The translations under genes and the position numbers were made by a program. Below the pieces are notes generated by a model. It saw nothing but the letters and a program-made list of their open reading frames with translations. It was not told where the DNA came from and did no database searches. Source: JBBSWA01 sp038046485 (GTDB lineage Archaea; Nanobdellota; Nanobdellia; Woesearchaeales; SM23-78). Taken from it: DNA of 41,692 nt. The DNA lies in contig JBBSWA010000010.1 of NCBI GenBank assembly GCA_038046485.1, positions 1 through 41,692 of the forward strand, in the 5' to 3' direction. Of the stretch, positions 8,275-14,557 are shown piece by piece (the stretch's first letter is position 1; each line of letters begins with the position of its first letter).

Positions 8275-8700
8275 TTCCTCAGGTCTTTTTGCTACCACTC
8301 CATATTTCGGTGCCGTTTCAATCAGTTTTCGATCTCGCGTTACAAGAACAGCACAAACTTTTTTTGAGTATAGCAAATGTAAAATATCATAGAAGCTGAT
8401 GCATCTTTTCAATTGCCGTTCAACCTCTCTGGCTTGTTGTATGTTTTCATTGGTTAAAAACAGTCGTTTGTGATTTTCGGATCGAACTAGTTTCTCTCGT
8501 TTTTGTAAAAATGCCTTTTCACCGAGTATGAATCTAAGCTCTTTTAAAATATTTCCAGAATAGTAAAAAACAGTGTCTTCTGTATTATATTTTTCGAAAA
8601 ATTCTTGCGCCCATTTCCAGTAAGGTGCCCCTGATCGGCCAGTTTCTTTTTGCCATAAATTGAGATAAATGCAAGTGTCAACATAAAATAGTTTAGGCAT
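8269..8700 (-). CDS. PIN-domain ribonuclease-like protein (possible toxin)
   Basis: A 143-aa protein. The N-terminal YVDTCIYLNLW holds the first conserved Asp of PIN nucleases. A Glu follows in the KELRFILGE helix. The C-terminal segment SFYDILHLLYS then CAVLVTRDRKL matches the acidic-residue helix and the VTRD strand of the family. PIN domains are metal-dependent RNases and are often the toxin (VapC) of toxin-antitoxin pairs. A box TTATTAAAGG lies about 20 nt upstream of the ATG. It overlaps the RHH gene tail-to-tail by 6 bp. If they form a pair, they use separate promoters and overlapping 3' ends, which is not the usual operon. Confidence 0.8.
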   Translation of the reverse strand: MPKLFYVDTCIYLNLWQKETGRSGAPYWKWAQEFFEKYNTEDTVFYYSGNILKELRFILGEKAFLQKREKLVRSENHKRLFLTNENIQQAREVERQLKRCISFYDILHLLYSKKVCAVLVTRDRKLIETAPKYGVVAKRPEEL

Positions 8701-8790
8701 GTCAAGAAGAAAAAGAACTCCTTTAATAATTCGAACAAGGAAAAATCAGTTATTTTACGCTTTTTTCGGAATAAACACGGTTCGAACGAA

Positions 8791-8828
8791 AACCTTCCGC
8801 CTTTATCGTAAAGCCTTCAGGAAAGGTT
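8791..8828. repeat. nested stem-loop between divergent promoters
   Basis: AACCTT (8791-8796) pairs with AAGGTT (8823-8828), enclosing CTTTA-tcg-TAAAG (8801-8813). The gap 8701-8856 separates the divergent PIN gene and the 253-aa gene, so this is not a terminator for either. The palindrome GTTCGAAC is also present at about 8770. Confidence 0.45.
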
Positions 8829-8856
8829 TTTAAACAAGGAATCGTGAAAAGGAAGG

Positions 8857-9618
8857 ATGAGTTACGAGCGCCTGGTCAATTTTAAGGAAATCATCAAGAT
8901 AGAAAGCTTTGATTATGTCTGCGATGCAGGCCATATTCGTGACATGGGCGATATGATTGACTTATTGGTTTCAGAAAAAGAGGGGCAGAAATGCCGGGAA
9001 GTTTTGTCCGTGTACATAGATCGGTTGATGAGTTTCTATTTCGGATTGGATCCAAAGGATGTTCCGGATTTGACCATCGGATTTGAAACAGCAAGGAGCG
9101 TGTTAGTTCAGGCATTTAAGCTCTTTGCAGAGTCGTTGGAAAAGCGTAGGCTCATATCCCAGAACAAGTTGAACGATCTTAAGGAAGATTTTTTGTACGG
9201 CCTTTCTCGTATGTATACTGGTTTGAAAGCTGTATTTGATCCGGATCTGGTGACAGAATCAAGCATAACCAAGGAACAGTTGGTGCGTTATTTTTTGGAT
9301 GAAAAAGAAGGTTTAAGGGGGAGGTTTGCGTTTAATCGGATGGGCAAATACGCATTTGCGAACCGATTGTCAGATCTGAATAAGGAAGAGTTGGCTGTTG
9401 TAGAGCGTTTGCTGCTGCGCCCGAGTGAGAGTCAAATTGAAAGAAAACGAGAGGGTTGGATCGGTTTTGGTAAGCATCAGAGTCCAGTTAGGATTTTAGC
9501 AAGCGAATCGTTAGGGGGTAAGAAGAAAATTTACTTTGTTTTTAAGGTAAGTGAGCATCGTGATTACGAGAGTCAGCTGCGCATTTCGCCGGATAAAATG
9601 TCTTTCGCAGCAGCTTGA
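8857..9618 (+). CDS. hypothetical protein (253 aa)
   Basis: No family recognised. The protein is mostly helical and charged in the first 190 residues. The last 60 look like a beta-rich module (WIGFGKHQ, KKKIYFVFKVSEH). No signal peptide or transmembrane helix is present, so it is cytoplasmic. TTTTTAAA at 8827-8834 ends 23 nt before the ATG, and GGAAGG abuts the start. Its 3' end overlaps the convergent 146-aa gene by 46 bp. Confidence 0.7.
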   Translation: MSYERLVNFKEIIKIESFDYVCDAGHIRDMGDMIDLLVSEKEGQKCREVLSVYIDRLMSFYFGLDPKDVPDLTIGFETARSVLVQAFKLFAESLEKRRLISQNKLNDLKEDFLYGLSRMYTGLKAVFDPDLVTESSITKEQLVRYFLDEKEGLRGRFAFNRMGKYAFANRLSDLNKEELAVVERLLLRPSESQIERKREGWIGFGKHQSPVRILASESLGGKKKIYFVFKVSEHRDYESQLRISPDKMSFAAA

Positions 9619-10013
9619 GTTTCATAGCATCGGATGAGTTGGTTGAGAACAAGGACAAGGCCGTCTTCTCTTCCAGTAACAATTTGAGATACTTGTGTCA
9701 GGCCTTGGCCTCTATTTTTGAGTCGCCCTCTTATTAGGTAAAAGGCTCGGTGACCTAGATTTTCAGGCCATCGGTTAGGAATGTCAAGTCCTTTAATGGT
9801 GGTAAGGAGTCGGTCACGGTCTCCTTCATAGTCAATACCAACAGCAGTTCCTCCTTGGAGTTGGATAAGGCGTAATCTTTCTTGGTGGCCTTGTAGAACG
9901 ATCTCTTCAATAGGGTTTATAGAAGGGGTTTCACCTCGAAGAACAACCACATCTGCCTTATAAGACAGGCATGGGCTGCGTTCAAGTTTCCGATAAAGTC
10001 TTTCTAAGCTCAT
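9573..10013 (-). CDS. hypothetical protein (146 aa)
   Basis: Unrecognised small soluble protein. It starts MSLERLYRKLERS, contains a DYEGDRDRLLTTIKG segment and ends in a helical tail. Reality is supported by a strong TATA box (TTTATAAATA on the minus strand, 10033-10042) 20 nt before the ATG and by a coding-like composition different from a shadow frame. It is convergent with the 253-aa gene, sharing 46 bp of sequence, so the two transcripts must be antisense at their 3' ends. Confidence 0.65.
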   Translation of the reverse strand: MSLERLYRKLERSPCLSYKADVVVLRGETPSINPIEEIVLQGHQERLRLIQLQGGTAVGIDYEGDRDRLLTTIKGLDIPNRWPENLGHRAFYLIRGRLKNRGQGLTQVSQIVTGREDGLVLVLNQLIRCYETQAAAKDILSGEMRS

Positions 10014-10045
10014 AAAGAAGGGTAAGAAAAGGTATTTATAAAGGC

Positions 10046-10744
10046 CTATCCTACAACAGCTGTTTTCTTGCTAGTCTTAACAACTTTCCCAGTGGCCATG
10101 TCAACAAGGGTGATCTGTACGCTGACCTGGTCTCCCTTGGCAACACTGGTTAAGTAAGGTCGTATGTCCCCTGCAGTATTAACAGGTTGCTTTCGGTTGT
10201 AGGGCTCACCCATTTTGATTTCACCGATTTCAAGATGTTTGTAGATGAAGTTGCTCGAGACAACATTGTTTCCTTTGCTGTCAAGCACCATAAGGGTGCC
10301 ATTGAGGTTTACAGGATTTGCTTGATTGTTGGTAATGGTTAGGGTGATGCTAGAAACTTTATATTTAGTTGTGGTCTTATTGTCTTTTCCTTTGAGTGTT
10401 TTGCTTTCAAATTCGACATTGCCAACATCCAAGGTAAGGGTGCCATCACCAGTTACTTCAGGTAAGGCTTCTTGAGGAGGCTCTTCACTAGGAGTTTTGG
10501 TTTCAGTTTCAGAGGTGCTAGGGGTATTGGTATTTGTTGAAGGGGTTTGTTGAGGGGGGGTAATCTGGGGGATAGATTGGTCACTTGCGGTTGGAGTAGG
10601 TGTTTTATGGAGTAAGCCGGATGCTTTAGCAACAAGGCCGAACTTCCATGCGGCAAAGCCTCCCCCGCCAAGAATAATTAAGATGAGAATAATCCAAATC
10701 CACTTCTTAGCCTTGCTAGGAGTTACTGTGACTTCTACGCCCAT
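10046..10744 (-). CDS. membrane-anchored protein with Pro/Thr linker and beta-sandwich domain
   Basis: A 232-aa protein. Residues 1-13 are cytoplasmic, then WIWIILILIILGGGGFAAW is one transmembrane helix. Residues about 47-95 are a Pro/Thr/Ser/Glu-rich stalk, and residues about 96-232 form a beta-rich domain (GTLTLDVGNVEFESK, SSITLTITN, NLNGTLMVLDSKGN) resembling the Ig-like or FxLYD/DUF4352 accessory domains of surface proteins. Function is unknown. TTTAAATA at 10767-10774 ends 23 nt upstream, consistent with a leaderless ATG. The neighbouring AAA gene on the same strand has its own promoter. Confidence 0.75.
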   Translation of the reverse strand: MGVEVTVTPSKAKKWIWIILILIILGGGGFAAWKFGLVAKASGLLHKTPTPTASDQSIPQITPPQQTPSTNTNTPSTSETETKTPSEEPPQEALPEVTGDGTLTLDVGNVEFESKTLKGKDNKTTTKYKVSSITLTITNNQANPVNLNGTLMVLDSKGNNVVSSNFIYKHLEIGEIKMGEPYNRKQPVNTAGDIRPYLTSVAKGDQVSVQITLVDMATGKVVKTSKKTAVVG

Positions 10745-10786
10745 ACGCGAGTGAGGTTTCTAGCGATATTTAAAGCTTTTGCTTTC

Positions 10787-12106
10787 TTAGACTTTATCAA
10801 AATCCTTCGCTAGCTCATTGATGTAGGCTTCAGTATCTTCAGCTTCTTTTGTTTTTTCAGGAGTTTTTTTGTGTTTCTTAGGATCTTTTTCGCCAGTTAC
10901 ATGTTCTTCAATCACCACTTCAGTTTGTTTCTCAACTTCGGGCATAATAATGTCAGGCTCAGCATTTTCTTGGAATTCGTACTGAACTTCCGTGCTTTCC
11001 ACTTCTTTAGCTTCTAGGGTTTCTTCTTCTAACTCTAGCTTAGGTGGGTTTGGTTTGTGATGCATAGGTTTGGTTGCTTCCATTTTTTCTTCTTCAAAGG
11101 GATCCAGAGCGATTTCTTCAGGTAGGGAGTCTTCTTTGACTGAAGGTAAATCGGGTTCAGTAGCAGATTCAGTAGCAGCTTCAGGTTCAAGAGCAAATGA
11201 CGTCTCTGTGAGGGGGTGTTCTTTTAGGGCTTTTTGTCGGGCGTAGTCTTCATCTGACATGAATTGGATGTTAAAAAATCCTTTCTTTCTCAACCGTTTT
11301 CCTTCACTAAGGATCTGTAGAGCCTGTTCAAGGTAGTTTTTGTCAAGGGAGAGTTGCAAGGCTTTTTCTCTGCAGAGCTTAAGTAACAACGCCGGGTTTC
11401 GGCTGCTTTTTTCGTAGAGTTGTTGGAAGTGAGTGGGGGTAAATGGGTGCAGTCCAAGTCCACCGGCGCGTTCAATTCGTTTCTGGATGAACTGCCTTGC
11501 TTCATCGAGGGTGATTCCTTTGAGGTTTATTTTAAGAGCATCTTTTTGTCCGATGGAACTGGCTTCCGCAAGTTCAGTTTTGGTTCCGGCAAGAATAATC
11601 TGTACCGATAAATTGCCTGTGTAGAGGTGCTTGAAAAGAGACAGATACTTGGGGGGTAAGGAACCAATCTCATCAATGAACAAGAAAAGGGTTTTTTTAC
11701 CTAGTTTTTTGGCAAGGTACGGTGCCAGTTGTTCAAGGGTGAGTTTATTTTGAGGATGGGTGATGGCTTTTTCAATACTGCCCATTAAGGGTTCAATCAA
11801 GGTTTTGACGAGGTCTTGTTCTGTTTTGAGTTCATTCGCTTTAAGATACCAAGCAACATATCTTTTCTCATGTGGGGCGAGTTGCTCTTGGAGCCATTTG
11901 AGTAACATAGTTTTGCCAAAGCCGCGTTCAGCTTGGACCATACCAAAAGATTGTTTTTCTAGAACAAACAGGTTCAATTTTTTCTTTTCTTCCACATAGC
12001 CGCAAAGGGAATCATCAATGGGCCTTAGGATTTCATCCTCAAACGGGTTGATCTCAAACTTCAGGCGTTTATACCATTCCAAGAGGAAATTGTCTTTCTC
12101 AGCCAT
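10787..12106 (-). CDS. AAA ATPase (ExeA/TniB/Orc-like) with acidic C-terminal tail
   Basis: A 439-aa protein. Walker A is GFGKT within QAERGFGKTMLLKWL. Walker B is LFLFIDEIG. A sensor-1-like strand IILAGTK follows. The N-terminal FEINPFED motif is typical of ATPases related to ExeA, TniB and Orc1. Residues about 285-439 are a Glu/Lys-rich disordered tail. The family couples ATP hydrolysis to DNA or protein remodelling, but the partner here is unknown. Adjacent membrane and exported proteins could mean an envelope role like ExeA (inference). TTATATAG on the plus strand, 12131-12138, gives a TATA box 25 nt upstream of the ATG. Confidence 0.75.
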   Translation of the reverse strand: MAEKDNFLLEWYKRLKFEINPFEDEILRPIDDSLCGYVEEKKKLNLFVLEKQSFGMVQAERGFGKTMLLKWLQEQLAPHEKRYVAWYLKANELKTEQDLVKTLIEPLMGSIEKAITHPQNKLTLEQLAPYLAKKLGKKTLFLFIDEIGSLPPKYLSLFKHLYTGNLSVQIILAGTKTELAEASSIGQKDALKINLKGITLDEARQFIQKRIERAGGLGLHPFTPTHFQQLYEKSSRNPALLLKLCREKALQLSLDKNYLEQALQILSEGKRLRKKGFFNIQFMSDEDYARQKALKEHPLTETSFALEPEAATESATEPDLPSVKEDSLPEEIALDPFEEEKMEATKPMHHKPNPPKLELEEETLEAKEVESTEVQYEFQENAEPDIIMPEVEKQTEVVIEEHVTGEKDPKKHKKTPEKTKEAEDTEAYINELAKDFDKV

Positions 12107-12192
12107 ATATAGATAGGGGATGATTGCTGTTTATATAGTTTATTTTAATGGGGGTGGAAAAATATTTAAAGCAAAGATGCAAAAGAGGGAAT

Positions 12193-13881
12193 ATGCGTAA
12201 TAAATTCATTCTTTCTTTGATCCTAGTTGTTTTGTGTGCTTCATTGGTTTCAGCCGGTTGGTTTAGTTTCTTGGATAAGATTTGGAATCCTGCTCCGGTA
12301 GTGCCAGTGTATCCATCTAGTTCTTTGTCAAACAACGCAGGTCTTGCTAGTGCTGAAGGAAAATTTTGTAATCATGACTGGGATTGCGATTCAGGATATT
12401 GTACAGAAAGTGGAGACGCTCCGGGTTGTACAAGGAATAGCGACGATAGTAAGAGGAAGTGTAAGACAGTCGATTTGGTTGTTCCTGTAAGCCTGGAGTT
12501 CCACTTCCCAGATGGTCGTCAAACTTGGACGTGGGATGAGGTACCGATTAAAAGTGGGGAAACCGTATTGATTACAGATAATAACCGTTTACAATGCCCT
12601 CCCTGTATAGCTCAAATTGAAGATTGGGCGGTTACAGGGTGGTATCTGGATGGGGCTAAAATAGGTACTTCACTATTGACTTCGGATATGTATGGGTGTA
12701 AGACTCAGTTTACCTATACCTTTAATGTAGCTCCTGGCACGCACACATTAAAGTTTGTTTTGGACGATAAAAATGACTTAAAGGAAAATTACGAAGATAA
12801 CAATGTGATTGTGAGAAAATTGATCGTTTCAGGTTGTACTCCTACTTGCATAAATAAGAAGTGTGGGGATAGTGATGGTTGCAATGGTAAATGTACTGTT
12901 CAGACGTGCAGTTCAGGGCAAACCTGTCAGGCTGGCCAGTGCGTTTCTTCTAGCTGTACTCCTACTTGTGTGAATAAGAAGTGTGGGGATAGTGATGGTT
13001 GCAATGGTATATGCAATGTTCAGACGTGCAGTTCAGGGCAAACCTGCCAAAAGGGTCAGTGTGTTTCAGCTATTATTCCTACTTCAGGTTGTCATGCCCG
13101 GGGGGGTACGTGCCCTGCAGACAATGACGGCCGTCCATCTAAGTCAACTTGTCCTAAGGGTAAGGTTAAGGTGAACGGAGCTCCGGATTGTGCGTATTGC
13201 TGTGTTCCCGGTGAGTTAATAGATAAAAAAAATCCTCCCAAGCTTCCTTATGAGTGTGGCTTGTTGAATCAGACCTGTTGTCCGGGTAGAGATATTGGCA
13301 TTGACGGTAAAGGATGTAGGTCTTCTGATACAGCGTGTTCTTCAGGTGTTTGTAGCGCTGTAAAGGTTGTGGAAGCGGAATGGACTACCCGTTGCATCTT
13401 AAATGGGGGTAAGTGGATTTATAGCGTGGGTAATTATAACTGTGTTGGTGGAAACAGTAACACGGAAACGATGGGTGACTTTAAGTGCTGTGTGGCTCCA
13501 AGCATATCAGGCAGTGTGGATTATCGTAGGAGTGCGGCAGTGGTTCGTCAGATTTATGGGTCTACTAACTTCTATTCAAATTCTACGAAGTTGACGCCTT
13601 GTCCAGAGCATGTGCGACGGGAGGCTCAGATCATGGTGGATCGGGGCGGTGCAGATAGTAATACGGCGCGTAGCACGCTGGGTGATGCATATAGGACCAA
13701 TAAAGACCTATATAAAAGTCAGTCGGTAGAGAGTGGGGGTTGTTCAGCTTCGCCACCGCCTCCGGACAGCCCTCCCCCTTCGTCTTCATGTAGGGGGGTT
13801 TGTCATCAGTGGTCGTGTAAGCAGAATGGGGGTTCTGCAGCAGGTAGTTGTAGTGCTGGTTGGAAGTGCTGCGTCAACTAG
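12193..13881 (+). CDS. secreted cysteine-rich multi-module protein
   Basis: A 562-aa protein from ATG 12193, chosen because AATATTTAAA (12161-12170) ends 23 nt upstream and a signal peptide (MRNKFILSLILVVLCASLVSA) starts exactly there. An upstream ATG at 12148 lies before the TATA box. In order: a Dickkopf-like disulfide knot (CNHDWDCDSGYC), a CARDB-like beta-sandwich ending in NYEDNNVIVRKLIVSG, two nearly identical 40-residue modules (NKKCGDSDGCNG...TCSSGQTCQ), and three modules each ending in CCV (AYCCVP, KCCVAP, KCCVN). A Pro-rich linker precedes the last. The same modules occur in the 926-aa protein downstream. Probably a surface adhesin or wall-binding protein (inference). Confidence 0.85.
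   Translation: MRNKFILSLILVVLCASLVSAGWFSFLDKIWNPAPVVPVYPSSSLSNNAGLASAEGKFCNHDWDCDSGYCTESGDAPGCTRNSDDSKRKCKTVDLVVPVSLEFHFPDGRQTWTWDEVPIKSGETVLITDNNRLQCPPCIAQIEDWAVTGWYLDGAKIGTSLLTSDMYGCKTQFTYTFNVAPGTHTLKFVLDDKNDLKENYEDNNVIVRKLIVSGCTPTCINKKCGDSDGCNGKCTVQTCSSGQTCQAGQCVSSSCTPTCVNKKCGDSDGCNGICNVQTCSSGQTCQKGQCVSAIIPTSGCHARGGTCPADNDGRPSKSTCPKGKVKVNGAPDCAYCCVPGELIDKKNPPKLPYECGLLNQTCCPGRDIGIDGKGCRSSDTACSSGVCSAVKVVEAEWTTRCILNGGKWIYSVGNYNCVGGNSNTETMGDFKCCVAPSISGSVDYRRSAAVVRQIYGSTNFYSNSTKLTPCPEHVRREAQIMVDRGGADSNTARSTLGDAYRTNKDLYKSQSVESGGCSASPPPPDSPPPSSSCRGVCHQWSCKQNGGSAAGSCSAGWKCCVN
12835..13074 (+). repeat. two tandem 120-bp coding repeats
   Basis: Copies begin at TGTACTCCTACTTG, 12835 and 12955. Each encodes a 40-residue cysteine-rich module. 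The DNA is nearly identical over most of the unit, pointing to recent in-frame duplication. Confidence 0.85.
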
Positions 13882-13892
13882 AATTTTATTTT

Positions 13893-14234
13893 TCAGTCGA
13901 TCATCTGTATCTGTTCAACCTGTACTTCTTTCTTATTTCCGTATTCATTGTACTTGCCTGTAACCTCAACAGGGCTTCCAACAGGCAAGCTTCTTTCTTC
14001 AGGTAGAACAGCTGTTACAAGGCAGCTTTGGTTGAGGGTTAGATACGTTTGGTTATTTTTATTCCATGTTTTCGTTACAACCCCTTGTGTCCGTACCAGT
14101 TTTCCAGAGTCTTGGGCGCCCCACTCATTACTCATTTCTAAAGGTGGGAGAAGGGTTTGTTGAAGGAAGTAGAGGACGATGATACCAATAAAACTTAGAG
14201 ATAAGGCAATTCGTAGGAGGGTATTGTCATGCAT
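13893..14234 (-). CDS. membrane-anchored OB-fold protein
   Basis: A 113-aa protein. Residues 8-27 are a transmembrane helix or uncleaved signal (LRIALSLSFIGIIVLYFL). The remainder fits a small OB-fold: GKLVRTQGVVTKTW, QTYLTLNQSCLVTAVLP, GSPVEVTGKYNEYGNKKEVQ. This is the pattern of tRNA_anti-type OB domains. In this topology the domain would lie outside the membrane, where it may bind a ligand rather than nucleic acid; that is uncertain. It is convergent with the cysteine-rich gene, 11 bp apart, and divergent from the 926-aa gene across a MITE-like element. Confidence 0.7.
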   Translation of the reverse strand: MHDNTLLRIALSLSFIGIIVLYFLQQTLLPPLEMSNEWGAQDSGKLVRTQGVVTKTWNKNNQTYLTLNQSCLVTAVLPEERSLPVGSPVEVTGKYNEYGNKKEVQVEQIQMID

Positions 14235-14332
14235 TATTCAGTGTAGAATGAGATCCTTTTTTAAGGTGCTTCTGTCAAATCCGGCGTGTTTCCGGTGTTT
14301 TCGGAAGGTTTTTTTGTTTTTCGCACGTTTTT

Positions 14333-14517
14333 CCGCCTTACCGGCTTTGCACAAAAAGTGGGTTAGCGGCCTCCAGTCGAGCTTTATCAGTTAGATGGCA
14401 AAGCGGACAAGGGGGTAGCCCCCGTCGGGGAATGTCCGTCATCGTAAAGCAACATCGTAAGCGAGAAGCCGCTAACCATAGCATTTTGCGACTTTTTGTG
14501 CAAAGCCCGCCTTACCG
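14333..14517. mobile_element. 163-bp MITE-like element B with 11-bp target duplication
   Basis: The element is 14344-14506. Its perfect 16-bp ends are GCTTTGCACAAAAAGT (14344-14359) and the complement at 14491-14506. They are flanked immediately by identical CCGCCTTACCG at 14333-14343 and 14507-14517. Inside, GGTTAGCGGC/GCCGCTAACC (14361-14370, 14468-14477) and GGACA/TGTCC (14405-14409, 14433-14437) surround a core of G5-TAG-C5-GTC-G4 (14411-14430). No transposase is encoded, so it would be non-autonomous. It lies between divergent genes and ends 5 bp before the TATA box of the 926-aa gene. The rest of gap 14235-14557 shows nothing else. Confidence 0.75.
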
Positions 14518-14521
14518 AAAA

Positions 14522-14531
14522 CTATTTATAT
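14522..14531 (+). promoter_or_regulatory. TATA box of the 926-aa gene
   Basis: CTATTTATAT, 27 nt before ATG 14558. The A-rich BRE position immediately upstream overlaps the right-hand 11-bp repeat of element B, so the insertion helped shape this promoter. Confidence 0.65.
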
Positions 14532-14557
14532 CATGATTAGAAAGAAGAGAAAATCAA

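Noticed and set aside
8765..8790. GGTTCGAAC resembling a tRNA T-loop
   Set aside because: No cloverleaf can be drawn around it; it is a short palindrome between divergent promoters.
12148..12192. Upstream start of the cysteine-rich protein
   Set aside because: This ATG lies before the TATA box and would hide the signal peptide behind 15 basic residues; ATG 12193 fits both promoter and signal.
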